In this document: in pieces, positions 8,087-17,397 of the stretch
Layout of the letters: the number at the start of each line of letters is the position of its first letter
How positions within the stretch are numbered: the stretch's first letter is position 1
Made by a program: the position numbers and the translations under genes
The notes under the pieces: generated by a model
The model's database searches: none
The model's input: the letters and a program-made list of their open reading frames with translations, nothing else
Told to the model about the DNA's origin: nothing
NCBI GenBank assembly: GCA_018054895.1
Contig: JAGPIQ010000008.1
Coordinates: forward strand, 1 to 40,088
Length of the DNA: 40,088 nucleotides
Direction of reading: 5' to 3'
Source of the DNA: Lutibacter sp.
Lineage (GTDB): Bacteria; Bacteroidota; Bacteroidia; Flavobacteriales; Flavobacteriaceae

Positions 8087-10288
8087 CTAATAACAATCGG
8101 TTAAAATTTGTCCTTTATTATTGTAGGTTTCAAAAGGCTGTAGGTTGTTGCTTTTACAAATTTTCTCTAAGAGTATAAAAATGTCATTACGCATAGCAAT
8201 TGAGCCACATATCATAATACTTCCGCCATTGGCAAGTACATTCGCTATGTTTTTTTCGTCTCTTTCTATTAAATCCTGTACATAATTATAGGTGTTTTCT
8301 TCTTTAGAGAAAGCCACATCGTACTGTTGTAATGTCTTCTTTTGTAGCGCTTCTAAAATTTGTGGTTTGTATAATTCTTCAGAAGTTTTAGTCCGAGTTC
8401 CCCAATATAAATAGATAGAAGCCGTTGTTTTTTGATGCATCATCCCTAAAAATGGTGCAATTCCCGTTCCGTTGGCTATTAATAGTACTTCTTTACTTTT
8501 TTTAGGGAAATGAAACTTTTTGTTTTTAATGATGGTTGCTTTTAGCTCTTGATTTAGATTTAATTCGTTCAAAAAATTAGAGCAAATTCCATGAGAATGT
8601 CTTTTTATACTCAACAACAAATCTCCGTTGCTATTTTTACCAATAGAATACAATCGCTCTGAGGTTTCATAGGGAGGTGTAATTCCTAACAAATCGCCAG
8701 CTACAAATTTTCTGCTTCGTTTTTGTTTTTTCAATGTTAGTTTGAACGTTTCGGCATAATCATCAATGCTATTTTGTTTTTCAATAACTTTAAAAACTGT
8801 TTGTTTTTGTTTTTTTGAAGTTAATTCTGTTGGAATTTCTAATTTTATATTTATAGAAGTTGACCATTCTAAAACCCAATTCCGAAATTGTTCAAAATTC
8901 TGATTGTGAATTAGCAACGGATTTTCCGCAGGAACATTTATGTTATTATTTAATGAAGCTTGAAAGTGAATATTTTTAGCGAATTCACAAAATTTTGGAT
9001 ACGAAAAAGATCCTAAACCAATTACGTGACAAGTAAAAGGTTTGTTGATTTTAGTTTGAGCTAACTTATTTAAAAATAAATTGGCATTACTAGGTGGTTC
9101 TCCTTCTCCATAGGTTGAAGTTATAATAATTAATTGTTCAATATTTGTATAATTGGTGTAGTTGTTTAAATCATCTAAAAATACTTTTTTACCAGCTTTT
9201 AAAAGTGATTGTTGTACTATTTTCCCTAGTCTTTTTGTGCCGCCATTTTCAGAGCCAATTAAAATAATAAAATGAGCTTCCTGGGCTTTGTGCTTATTTT
9301 TGGTTTTAGAACGCAATCTTTTAATAGCAATAACACTTCCTGAATACATAAAATAAAAAATAGAGAGCGAGCTAATAAATAGAACTAATGACCATATAAT
9401 ACTGCCTACTCCTGTGTGGAGATTAAAACTTAAAACAGCTAATTTTTTGGTAAAAGGGTAATGGGTTGTTTGTACAATTTCTCCTGTTTTTTGATGGATT
9501 TTTAGTTCTTTATCTTTTAAGTTTAAAACAAAAAAATCTTCTTCATCCGTAGAAAAAGGAAATTCTATTTTTTTAATATCTTTTAATGTGGTGTTTTTAA
9601 AAATAGGGAATTCAGAAAAAGAAATATTGTTTTTTGAAACTGATTTTTGTTCATTAACAACAGCTTTTGTTTCTGGAATTAATGAAAACCTGTCCATAGA
9701 CAAGTAGGTTCCTGATAAAGCTAAAATAATAATAGGAATTAACAATAATCGTCCTAAAGCTACGTGGTTGTACTGTATAGATTTATCGTTAATTATTTTT
9801 GAGAAAAACTTTAAAAATCCACCTTGTCGTTTAATGGCTAATAACAATCCTGTAATGGCTATTAAAAACAATAAAAAAGAGGTGATGCCAACAAAAATGC
9901 GTCCAGGTGTTTTTAAAAATAAGGAACGATGAAAATTGGTTAAAAATTCAAAAAAAGCAGTTTTATGAGGAATATCAGCAATTTTATTTCCATCAAAAGG
10001 ATTGATGTAAAATTGACCGTCCATAGCATCCTCCATACTAAAAACACTTGCTTTTACAAAATGGTTTTTGTCTACTTCAACGTCTAAAACCTCATCATAT
10101 TTATTATTTAAGGTGTTTATTAATTGCGCCACAGAAATATCCTCTGCATTTTGTATATGAAAAGGTTGTAGCTTTTCTTGAATAGGTTCAAAAGCTAAAA
10201 AAGCTCCAGTAACAGTGGCTAAAAACAGAAATAAGAAAGAAGATACAGTCAAATATAAATGACTGTATCTCCATATTTTGTGAAGCAT
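8087..10288 (-). CDS. PepSY-TM / flavodoxin / FNR-type reductase fusion
   Basis: An inner-membrane flavoprotein of 733 aa. The N-terminal PepSY-TM module (about 1-330) has four membrane helices starting at residues 12, 135, 178 and 285, and a periplasmic PepSY loop. A flavodoxin-like FMN domain follows (about 342-480; IGSENGGTKRLG, TSTYGEGEPPSN). The C-terminal FAD/NADPH reductase module (about 505-733) has RLYSIG, KRHSHGICSNFL, IANGTGIAPF and GGSIMICGS, as in cytochrome P450 reductase and sulfite reductase flavoprotein. It probably moves electrons from NAD(P)H across the membrane to reduce ferric iron or its chelate. It is the last gene of the iron-type operon, 7 bases after the DUF2271 gene. 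Substrate inferred. Confidence 0.85.
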   Translation of the reverse strand: MLHKIWRYSHLYLTVSSFLFLFLATVTGAFLAFEPIQEKLQPFHIQNAEDISVAQLINTLNNKYDEVLDVEVDKNHFVKASVFSMEDAMDGQFYINPFDGNKIADIPHKTAFFEFLTNFHRSLFLKTPGRIFVGITSFLLFLIAITGLLLAIKRQGGFLKFFSKIINDKSIQYNHVALGRLLLIPIIILALSGTYLSMDRFSLIPETKAVVNEQKSVSKNNISFSEFPIFKNTTLKDIKKIEFPFSTDEEDFFVLNLKDKELKIHQKTGEIVQTTHYPFTKKLAVLSFNLHTGVGSIIWSLVLFISSLSIFYFMYSGSVIAIKRLRSKTKNKHKAQEAHFIILIGSENGGTKRLGKIVQQSLLKAGKKVFLDDLNNYTNYTNIEQLIIITSTYGEGEPPSNANLFLNKLAQTKINKPFTCHVIGLGSFSYPKFCEFAKNIHFQASLNNNINVPAENPLLIHNQNFEQFRNWVLEWSTSINIKLEIPTELTSKKQKQTVFKVIEKQNSIDDYAETFKLTLKKQKRSRKFVAGDLLGITPPYETSERLYSIGKNSNGDLLLSIKRHSHGICSNFLNELNLNQELKATIIKNKKFHFPKKSKEVLLIANGTGIAPFLGMMHQKTTASIYLYWGTRTKTSEELYKPQILEALQKKTLQQYDVAFSKEENTYNYVQDLIERDEKNIANVLANGGSIMICGSIAMRNDIFILLEKICKSNNLQPFETYNNKGQILTDCY

Positions 10289-10295
10289 AATTTAA

Positions 10296-10787
10296 TTAGT
10301 TTGGTATAATTCTAACGTAACGTATGTATCCTGTTCCTTCAAATTTATTTTGAAGATTTTTGCTTTCTAACAAAATTTCTAAATCCTTTTCATAATATTT
10401 TTGGTGCTCTACAGCAGTTTCAAATCTTAATTTATGACCAGCTTTCAAATCTTTTTCATTTAATTGAAACGTAAAAATAGCGCGTTCTCCACCTGCAATG
10501 GTTGCTCCTGTTATGGCATCTACATTTGGTTCTTTAGCCTTTTCAAAAAACGACCACCAAGTACGCATGTCTGGATACCATTTTTTATCATCGCCTAAAA
10601 TTTGAATGGTTTTTACATATTTATTATTTTTATCTATTACAGATACAATTACATATGCGCCTTCGCCTTCGTAGTTTTTTAATTGAACCATACACTTGTA
10701 TTTTGGTGTTGGTTCGGCATTTTTTAAAGTAGTAAAAGCCATAAATGATAAGCATATTACTAAAAGAATGTATTTAGAAAATTTCAT
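10296..10787 (-). CDS. DUF2271-type periplasmic protein
   Basis: A protein of 163 aa with a signal peptide (about 1-23). The rest matches what I know of DUF2271: a beta-rich core with a conserved tryptophan stretch (KKWYPDMRTWWSFF) and the signature DAITGATIAGGERAIF, ending in an RYVRIIPN strand. DUF2271 proteins commonly occur beside PepSY-TM reductases in iron-uptake operons of Bacteroidetes and Proteobacteria. Only 7-11 bases separate it from both neighbours, so it is cotranscribed. It may be a periplasmic partner of the reductase. Biochemical function is not established to my knowledge. Confidence 0.78.
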   Translation of the reverse strand: MKFSKYILLVICLSFMAFTTLKNAEPTPKYKCMVQLKNYEGEGAYVIVSVIDKNNKYVKTIQILGDDKKWYPDMRTWWSFFEKAKEPNVDAITGATIAGGERAIFTFQLNEKDLKAGHKLRFETAVEHQKYYEKDLEILLESKNLQNKFEGTGYIRYVRIIPN

Positions 10788-10798
10788 GTAAATTTAAT

Positions 10799-12289
10799 TT
10801 AAGATTGTTTTAAAAAAGTAATAGTTGTATTATTTAATAGCTCGTTTTCTTGCGCTAATTCATAGGCGCTTTCATCAAAATTGGTGCGTATTTTTTTGTC
10901 TGCACCTTTGCTAATTAACAATTGTAATAGCTTTACATCCGTAGCTTTCATGGCAGCTAAATGTAAAGGCGTTAATCCATCACTATTTTTTTGATTGATA
11001 TCTGCTCCTAATTCTAAGGCTTTTTGAATCAATTCATTTTCACCTTTAGCAATAGCAATGTGTAATAGATTTTCTGTTTTTGAAGCGTTTTTAAATGAAA
11101 CACCTGCTGTGGTTAAGGCCTTTTCAAAAGCCTCAAAATGCTCGCTGTTTCTTTTGCTGTACGCATTAAATAAATGATAAAATAAGTTGTTTCCTTCTAC
11201 ATCAACTATATGTGCATTCGCTCCTTTTTCTTGTAATAATTTAAAGACATCTAAATTCATGCTTTGTGTTGCGTACGTTATGGCTGAAAATCCTTCTATG
11301 TTTTGTTGATTTATATTTTTAGTTAACGGTAGTAATTTTTCTAAAACCAACAAATTATTGCCTTTCGTAGCATTTAAAAATGGAGTGTTTCCACCTTTAT
11401 CTTTCTGATTGATATCGATTCCTTTTTTTATGAAAAAATCTACAATGTTTATATCTTTCGTATTAGATGCTATGTTGTGTAAAGCGTTTTCATCATTATT
11501 GTTTGTTAAAGTCATATCCAAACCTAAACTATCAAAATATTGATACACTTCTAACGGATTGCTAGAGCCTCTTCCTCCAATACTTGCAAAAAGCACTATG
11601 TTTTCTCCATTAGCATTTGTTTTTTTGTATTCAAAACCTTCAGCAATGTATTTTTTTATCAAATCAATATTTCCACCTTTAGCCGCATAGAACAAAATAT
11701 TATTTCCTTGGTTGTCAATAGCGTTGATATCTAATCCTTTTTTCTGAAAATAGGCTATAATGTTACCGTCTTTACTGTGCGGAGCTAATAATAAAATAGC
11801 ATTGGCACCTGCACGGTTAGTTTCTTTTAAATCAACACCATTGGCAATCATTAATTCATAAATAACGGTATTGTCATGACCAGCATTTACGGTAAACGTA
11901 AACCAGTTAAAACCGTGGCTACCTATTATTTTTGTGTCGGCACCTTTACTTATTAATAATTTCATAGTGTCCAAATCTCCAGCAGAACCTGCCCACATTA
12001 AATAACTTCTTCCATCATGAGTCGGTTTATTGATGTCGTTTCCTGGTAAAGACAATAAATATTCCACGGTTTCTAAGGGTGCTTTCGCCATAATAGCAAA
12101 GCAAACGGCATCAAATGCAGTTGCATTAGGTGTTACAGCATCATGTCCTTCTTTTATTTTTTGTTGTACGGTAGCAACATTGGGTTGGGTTTGCCAAAAC
12201 GTTCTGTTGTGAAGTTCGTTAGTACTTTGCGGTCTTTGAGCAAAAAGAAAAATTGGAGCTAGCAGCAGTAAAATAAGTGATTTATTCAT
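10799..12289 (-). CDS. Exported ankyrin-repeat protein
   Basis: A protein of 496 aa with a signal peptide (MNKSLILLLLAPIFLFAQ, about 1-18). Roughly ten ankyrin repeats occupy about residues 55-485. The clearest are DGRSYLMWAGSAGDLDTMKLLISKGAD, KGGNTPFLNATKGN and SDGLTPLHLAAMKATDVKLLQLLISKGAD. Ankyrin solenoids bind proteins; a periplasmic one in a TonB-receptor operon suggests a scaffold for the receptor, lipoprotein or reductase. It is 11 bases upstream of the DUF2271 gene and 76 bases after the DUF4374 gene, with a hairpin in that gap. The exported location rests on the signal peptide. Confidence 0.85.
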   Translation of the reverse strand: MNKSLILLLLAPIFLFAQRPQSTNELHNRTFWQTQPNVATVQQKIKEGHDAVTPNATAFDAVCFAIMAKAPLETVEYLLSLPGNDINKPTHDGRSYLMWAGSAGDLDTMKLLISKGADTKIIGSHGFNWFTFTVNAGHDNTVIYELMIANGVDLKETNRAGANAILLLAPHSKDGNIIAYFQKKGLDINAIDNQGNNILFYAAKGGNIDLIKKYIAEGFEYKKTNANGENIVLFASIGGRGSSNPLEVYQYFDSLGLDMTLTNNNDENALHNIASNTKDINIVDFFIKKGIDINQKDKGGNTPFLNATKGNNLLVLEKLLPLTKNINQQNIEGFSAITYATQSMNLDVFKLLQEKGANAHIVDVEGNNLFYHLFNAYSKRNSEHFEAFEKALTTAGVSFKNASKTENLLHIAIAKGENELIQKALELGADINQKNSDGLTPLHLAAMKATDVKLLQLLISKGADKKIRTNFDESAYELAQENELLNNTTITFLKQS

Positions 12290-12310
12290 ATCGATTTTTA
12301 TTAAGAAAGA

Positions 12311-12338
12311 CCCTTTCTGAACACATATTCAGAAAGGG
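12311..12338 (-). terminator. Intercistronic hairpin
   Basis: CCCTTTCTGAA (12311-12321) pairs perfectly with TTCAGAAAGGG (12328-12338). In the leftward direction it is followed by TCTTTCTTAATAAAAAT, a broken U-tract. It may be an attenuating terminator or an mRNA-stabilising element that lowers expression of the ankyrin, DUF2271 and reductase genes relative to the receptor and DUF4374 genes. Confidence 0.5.
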
Positions 12339-12365
12339 AGTTAAAAATTAGTTGTTTATATTAGG

Positions 12366-13727
12366 CTAGAAAGTTCCAATAAAGTGACTTCCTGTTGCAT
12401 TTTTTAATTGAGCACCTTTAGTAACAACACCAGTATCAGTGTTAACAACGTAAACATTTCCGTTTTGACCAATAGGAGCTACTGTTAAATACACTTCGTT
12501 TTTATGAATTGCAAAACCTTGGTATTGGTATAAATATAAATCTTCACTTGTAGGGATTGTAGCTAGTTTTACTGCCGTTTTAGTATTTAAATCTACTAAA
12601 GCAAAAAATCCTTGTGTTTGACCTGCAGGTCCTGTGGCAGAACCTGCATGTTCGTAAGCTACAACAGCTTTACCATTTGCAGCTGGTCTCCATGCAACAA
12701 TGTAAGCATCGGTTACTCCTAAAGCTGCGTCTAAGCTAAACACATAAGAGTTATCATATTCATTGTTTGCACCAATTTTTAAGATATGAGAACCATTTGG
12801 ATCATCTTGATTTGCTTGATAAACGCTCCCATTATATTCAAAAGAATTAATACTACGGTATCCATTTGTATTTCCGTAACCTACTGTAGATGTAATTACT
12901 TTAGGGTTAAATAATGTTGGGTAATCTAATACAATAGTTTTAGAGCCTAAAATTTCATAACCACTTTCACTTTGCACAGTACTAGGGTTTACCTTACTTA
13001 AACGACCACTAATATATAATTTATCTCCAGCGGCATTTAAAGTTGGCATGTCAACTCTAGAAAAATAGTAACCAGCAGCTTCTTCTGCCGCACTTAAAGG
13101 AATGCTAAGTTCTTTAAAGTTTTTAATGGAAGAATTTACTAAGTCTAAAGTAACTACACCTAGTTTAGCTTCAGTACGGATATACGTATCATCTGTTACA
13201 TCATTTGGAGTGCCATTATTATTAACTTGGTGTTCTGTTGACACATATACGGCAGATCCTGTTTTATCTCCATCAAATAATTTTATCCATCTTGGCGCAG
13301 TTCCAACATAAGGAGCTATACTTACTTCTGAGCCTGTTTGTACAAAGTTTTGTCCACCTGTTACAGAATATTTAGTATAATTACCACCGGTATCTCCTGC
13401 ATAACTAATGTTAAATATGGTATTACCATCTTCTGAAGCTTGTAATCTTGCGGTTCTGTTTGAAGGAGCTACAAAACCATTGTTAAAAACATCTATTACT
13501 GTTTCTGGGTTTTTAGCATCATCCGTACTAACAGCGTATATAAGGGTTCCGCCATTGCCATCTCCAGGGTTTGTTCCCATTCTAGCACCAGTAATTGTTA
13601 TCCATCTTTCAGATTGTTCTGGCAGTGTTGGTGTTTCAATATCGTTGTCGTCGCTCGTACAAGCGGTCATTAAACTGATGGTTGTAAAGAGTGCTATTGT
13701 TTTAAAATTTATAAATTTTCGTTTCAT
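12366..13727 (-). CDS. DUF4374-type lipoprotein
   Basis: A protein of 453 aa with a lipoprotein signal peptide (LMTAC followed by TSDDNDIE). The mature part is a repetitive beta-propeller-like protein with SGRLSKVNPST, ERWITITGARMG and repeated Gly/Asn/Asp-rich turns. It matches the DUF4374 family as I know it. The family is regularly encoded next to TonB-dependent receptors for iron chelates in Bacteroidetes and is thought to work with them at the outer membrane. The gene lies 26 bases after the receptor gene and is clearly in the same operon. An exact biochemical role is not established. Confidence 0.8.
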   Translation of the reverse strand: MKRKFINFKTIALFTTISLMTACTSDDNDIETPTLPEQSERWITITGARMGTNPGDGNGGTLIYAVSTDDAKNPETVIDVFNNGFVAPSNRTARLQASEDGNTIFNISYAGDTGGNYTKYSVTGGQNFVQTGSEVSIAPYVGTAPRWIKLFDGDKTGSAVYVSTEHQVNNNGTPNDVTDDTYIRTEAKLGVVTLDLVNSSIKNFKELSIPLSAAEEAAGYYFSRVDMPTLNAAGDKLYISGRLSKVNPSTVQSESGYEILGSKTIVLDYPTLFNPKVITSTVGYGNTNGYRSINSFEYNGSVYQANQDDPNGSHILKIGANNEYDNSYVFSLDAALGVTDAYIVAWRPAANGKAVVAYEHAGSATGPAGQTQGFFALVDLNTKTAVKLATIPTSEDLYLYQYQGFAIHKNEVYLTVAPIGQNGNVYVVNTDTGVVTKGAQLKNATGSHFIGTF

Positions 13728-13753
13728 ATTAAATGGTGTTTATTAGATTTATA

Positions 13754-16207
13754 TTAAAGTTTATTTAGTGTGTAATTTAATTTTAAGTAAAATGCTCTAC
13801 CTGGTTTTTGTACTGATCGATTGTCGTATACAGCTTTGTTAAATATATTTTTAGCATCAAAACTCAAGGCTAAATTTTGTTGAGGAAACGTGTAACTAAG
13901 TCCTAAATCTTGTACAAATTGTTTCGGAACTAGAAAAGCATCAAGACCAGCAACGTTGGTTCCTTGATTCATTATATAAGAAAATTCATCAGTAAAAGAA
14001 GTGTTGTAAAATAAGTTTAGCTGTGATTTTTTTTGAAGAAAGTTTTTAATAGAATAACGCAACCCAGAATTTATAGTAAATAAAGGTGTGTTTGGGATAT
14101 CCACACTATTTCCAGCTCTGTTTTTAGATTCTAAAGTTAAACGAGAAAAGTTAAAATTAAACTCCAAATTGTTCTTGTAACTATAAGTTATTTCGGCTTC
14201 AATTCCTTTCGATGTAGTACTTTCATCAAAATTGTCATAACTAATAAGTTCATCACTGCTTTCTACAATTCTATCAGCATTTGAAGCAAAACCAATCAAA
14301 TCTTGAATGTTTCGTATAAAAAAATTGCTAGTCACTGAGAATGCGTGTTTTTGAATATTAAATTTCCCCAATCGGAATCCAACATTGTAATTTTTACTGA
14401 TTTCAGGCTGCACATTTAAGTTGGCTTCAATATTACCTGCAACATCTCCAAAAACTTCGGTTTCATTCGGTAAGCGTATCGCTTTTTCTGCGGAAGTTAA
14501 TAGAATGATATTTGGAGTAATACCATAGGAAGCTGCAAAACCATATCCGTTATACTCTTTTTCACTCTTGTAAATCTCATCAATAACTTCCGTTTTGTTA
14601 GCATTAAAAACAGGTTTTGTATTTAATACTTTTTGGCGGTAATTTTTTCCGAAAATATGAACCTTTAATGTCTCTTCAAAAGCGTTTAATTCATAACTTA
14701 AAGAAGAAATGTTTTTATATAAATCGCTCGATTGTTTAAACGTATTTTCTAAAAGTGATTTCATTTCATCACTATCTTCTCTGTCAAGACCGCTATATAT
14801 ATGGTTTATTAAAACTTTATGATTTTTGTTAATATCATAAGACAATCCTGTTCTTATAGAAGCGACATTTCTGTTGGTGGTAGCTAAAGTTGGTCCGCCT
14901 TCTTGTTGAGACCCCCAATTGTAGTTAAGGTATTCTCCATCAAAACCAATCAATCTTTCTCCAGTCCAGGTATAAGCCGCAGCTACAGTATCATTAACTA
15001 TTGTTTTTCTTTTGCCATATAAACCTGTTATAGTGGCATCCAAACCTTCAATAAAAAGATCCTTTTTTAGGTACGTTAAATTAGCGAGTTTAGCGTTTGT
15101 TTCACTAAATCTTCCTTTATACGGATGAAGGGTCATAAAAGCACCATGTTGAATTTCTTTGTAATCTTCAGAAGCCGTAAAGCCAACAAAAAATTGATCT
15201 GCCCACTTTACATCTGTAAAACCTATTTGCGCAATACCGCCAGTAGATTCATAGCCATCATAAAATCGTTTAGCAGTAATTGGAGTTTGACTTCCATTTT
15301 GAGCAATATCCTTTACGCGTCCACCCCAAACTTTGTAATCATTATCAGAATAATTTTTAAACGCAGATGCTTTTACTGTAAGCCCAGATTTTTCAAAACG
15401 ATACAAACCGTTTAAATTTGTTTGTATGGTATTAAAAGATCCGTAAGAAACCGAAGCGTTAAAATTGGTTTTAGTATCTTGGTGTAGTACAATATTGATA
15501 GCACCGCCTAAAGCATCATCTGCCAAATGCCCAGGAATTACACCTTTATAAACTTCAATACTTTTAATCATTGATGGCGGAATACTGTTTAAACTAAAGG
15601 AAGAACCATACATAGAAATAGGAATTCCATCAATAAGAATACGAACAGAACCTCCAGATAATCCGTTTAAAGAGTATTGTACATCTGAACCTAAACCGCC
15701 ATTTTGACGAATTTTAACGCCAACCGTAGTGTTTAATAACTCATTCGTTTGAATATTTCTTAAACTAGCTTCCTTAGTTTTTATAATATTTACGGCAAAA
15801 CCTTTTTCTTCAATTTTTCTTTTTTCTGTTTTACCTATAAGATTTATTTGATTTAAATTTTCAACTTTTTCAGTTAGCGTAAAGTTTAATGAAAGTTTAG
15901 TGTTCGATGCGTTTTGGCTGAAATTTAGTTCTTTATATTTCGGATTAAATCCAATGTAAGAGGTTTTAATTGTATGTTTCCCTTCAGGTATGTTTTTAAG
16001 GGTGTACATTCCGCTGTCATTGGTAATGGTTGCCATTAAATTATTATTAACAGTAACGGTAGCTCCAAATAGTGGTTGCCCAAAACTATCCATTACTATT
16101 CCTGAAATAGTATTTTGGTTTCCTTGTGAAAATGCGGATAGTGTAATTATAAACGATAATAAAAATAATTTTGTATTCACTTTATTTAGACTTAATAAAA
16201 ATAACAT
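13754..16207 (-). CDS. TonB-dependent siderophore-type receptor
   Basis: A receptor of 817 aa from ATG 16207. An in-frame GTG nine codons later (VNTKLFLLSF) would give a more typical signal peptide and may be the true start. After the signal peptide comes a carboxypeptidase-regulatory-like domain (about 32-120), then a plug (NELLNTTVGVKIRQNGG, VRILIDGIPISMYG, IEVYKGVIPGHLADDALGGAINIVL) and a barrel ending KLNYTLNKL. The plug resembles FecA/siderophore receptors. It opens the leftward iron-type operon. A -7 box for this strand (CAAAACTA on the plus strand, 16222-16229) lies directly upstream, with activator repeats beyond it. Ligand unknown. Confidence 0.9.
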   Translation of the reverse strand: MLFLLSLNKVNTKLFLLSFIITLSAFSQGNQNTISGIVMDSFGQPLFGATVTVNNNLMATITNDSGMYTLKNIPEGKHTIKTSYIGFNPKYKELNFSQNASNTKLSLNFTLTEKVENLNQINLIGKTEKRKIEEKGFAVNIIKTKEASLRNIQTNELLNTTVGVKIRQNGGLGSDVQYSLNGLSGGSVRILIDGIPISMYGSSFSLNSIPPSMIKSIEVYKGVIPGHLADDALGGAINIVLHQDTKTNFNASVSYGSFNTIQTNLNGLYRFEKSGLTVKASAFKNYSDNDYKVWGGRVKDIAQNGSQTPITAKRFYDGYESTGGIAQIGFTDVKWADQFFVGFTASEDYKEIQHGAFMTLHPYKGRFSETNAKLANLTYLKKDLFIEGLDATITGLYGKRKTIVNDTVAAAYTWTGERLIGFDGEYLNYNWGSQQEGGPTLATTNRNVASIRTGLSYDINKNHKVLINHIYSGLDREDSDEMKSLLENTFKQSSDLYKNISSLSYELNAFEETLKVHIFGKNYRQKVLNTKPVFNANKTEVIDEIYKSEKEYNGYGFAASYGITPNIILLTSAEKAIRLPNETEVFGDVAGNIEANLNVQPEISKNYNVGFRLGKFNIQKHAFSVTSNFFIRNIQDLIGFASNADRIVESSDELISYDNFDESTTSKGIEAEITYSYKNNLEFNFNFSRLTLESKNRAGNSVDIPNTPLFTINSGLRYSIKNFLQKKSQLNLFYNTSFTDEFSYIMNQGTNVAGLDAFLVPKQFVQDLGLSYTFPQQNLALSFDAKNIFNKAVYDNRSVQKPGRAFYLKLNYTLNKL

Positions 16208-16229
16208 ATATTTGTTGTCGGCAAAACTA
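16207..16229. promoter_or_regulatory. Overlapping divergent -7 boxes
   Basis: On the plus strand TATATTTG (16207-16214) is a TAnnTTTG match serving the AraC gene. On the minus strand CAAAACTA (16222-16229, read TAGTTTTG) serves the TonB receptor. Neither has a good -33 box, as expected where an activator is required. Confidence 0.45.
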
Positions 16230-16249
16230 TACTATTTAGAAACATTCTT

Positions 16250-16286
16250 AATAACGTAAAAGGAAGTTATAATAACGCAAAAGGAA
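16250..16286. promoter_or_regulatory. Probable AraC-family activator site: 16-bp direct repeat at 21-bp phase
   Basis: AATAACGYAAAAGGAA occurs at 16250-16265 and 16271-16286 with one difference (T/C). The 21-bp phase is two helical turns, the classic arrangement for a dimeric AraC-type activator. The sites lie roughly 35-70 bases upstream of the start expected from the receptor -7 box, replacing its missing -33 element. They end four bases before the AraC start codon, so autoregulation is likely. Confidence 0.7.
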
Positions 16287-16289
16287 TAA

Positions 16290-17273
16290 ATGGAAATTCG
16301 ATTTAAATGTTCAGAATGTGATGAATTTGAATTAGTGAAAAAATTTAATAAGGATTTTGAAACTTCTTCTTTGTTAGAGGAACAGTATTCTGATTTTAAT
16401 GAATATCATACGGGAACTGTAAAAGAGATACATTTAAATAATGCGTATGTACTTTTTCAAGATTATATTGATGAAAAATCAAAAAATCACACGTTACAAA
16501 TCACAAAAGATCATCCTGTTTTTTTGCTTCAATTCGTTATTAATGGAGAGATTACGTTGTTCCTAAATGAAAAAATAAACACTACATTTAGTTTAAGTAA
16601 AAACATGTATAATTTATTTTATTTTCCAGCTTCAAAATACTTATACAAACACCATAATCAAAAAAAACAGGTTTTAAATATATATTTTACGGAGTCTTTT
16701 TTGGTAAGTAGAATGGGAGCTTGCTTTATATTAAATTCGAAAAAATACCAGCTTGCAAAAAAAGAAAATCAGACGTACCCCTTTTTTAAGAGTGGTTTAA
16801 TGATAAATGGAAAATTGACAGCTATTGTAAATGAATTTTTAAATTGTTCTTTTGATGGTATTACAAAGAAATCATATCTAGAATCAAAATTAACGGAGTT
16901 AATATTAATCGCTTTAATATCAGATGGTTCAGAAGATGAAATTAAGAAATTAAGGGAGGCTGATAAAACAAGTTTAATAAATACAGAAGCGTATATTCGA
17001 ACCCATTTAAAAGAAGAATTGAGTATCGAAAAACTGTCTGTGTTAACAGGTTTCAACACCTCTAAATTTAAAAGTGTTTTTAAGCAAGTTTATGGAATCC
17101 CCGTATTTAAATACATAACTTCTTTAAGGATTGAAAAAGCAATACAATTAATTTTAGAACACGATTATACCATTTCTCAGGCTTCATACGAAGTAGGTTA
17201 CAAAAACCCCCAACATTTTACGGTTGCTTTTAAAAAAAAATTAGGGTATTTACCTAGCCAGTTAATTAAATAG
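16290..17273 (+). CDS. AraC-family transcriptional activator (PchR-like)
   Basis: A protein of 327 aa. The N-terminal part is an effector-binding domain of the PchR kind and contains HPVFLLQFVINGEITLFLNEK. The C-terminal AraC-type double helix-turn-helix (about 225-327) has LSIEKLSVLTGFNTSKFKSVFKQVYG and the second-helix signature ISQASYEVGYKNPQHFTVAFKKKLGYLPSQL. It is divergent from the siderophore-type receptor operon, separated by 82 bases holding the direct repeats. The likely role is to switch the operon on when the cognate iron-chelate is present. The effector is unknown. Confidence 0.88.
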   Translation: MEIRFKCSECDEFELVKKFNKDFETSSLLEEQYSDFNEYHTGTVKEIHLNNAYVLFQDYIDEKSKNHTLQITKDHPVFLLQFVINGEITLFLNEKINTTFSLSKNMYNLFYFPASKYLYKHHNQKKQVLNIYFTESFLVSRMGACFILNSKKYQLAKKENQTYPFFKSGLMINGKLTAIVNEFLNCSFDGITKKSYLESKLTELILIALISDGSEDEIKKLREADKTSLINTEAYIRTHLKEELSIEKLSVLTGFNTSKFKSVFKQVYGIPVFKYITSLRIEKAIQLILEHDYTISQASYEVGYKNPQHFTVAFKKKLGYLPSQLIK

Positions 17274-17305
17274 TTCTTTCCTAAGGAAGGAGAACTTTCT
17301 TTTAG
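17272..17305 (+). terminator. Terminator of the AraC gene
   Basis: AGTTCT...TTCCT pairs with AGGAA...AGAACT across a two-base bulge, overlapping the stop codon, then TTTCTTTTAG follows. Moderate strength. Confidence 0.5.
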
Positions 17306-17374
17306 ATGAAACAAAATGAGTTGCTTAGCTCATAACTTTTGGGATTGACCCTTAAATAAATTTTCATAAAATTA

Positions 17375-17397
17375 TTTTAAGTCGGGGTGGCAGGATT
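17375..17397. repeat. Distal att-like copy of the tRNA-Pro 3' end
   Basis: These 23 bases are identical to 35679-35701, which cover the last 16 bases of tRNA-Pro(UGG) plus 7 bases of 3' flank. The core is GTCGGGGTGGCAGGATT. No tRNA is encoded here because the match stops within the T-arm. Such a remnant is the expected far-end scar of an element integrated into a tRNA 3' end by a tyrosine recombinase. Confidence 0.85.

Noticed and set aside
13102..13746. Plus-strand frames opposite the DUF4374 gene
   Set aside because: They are antisense shadows: no family features, and the minus-strand frame is a complete lipoprotein in operon context.
17381..17397. A second tRNA-Pro gene at 17381
   Set aside because: Only the 3' acceptor and part of the T-arm match; no anticodon arm or D-arm follows, so it is an att-like remnant rather than a gene.
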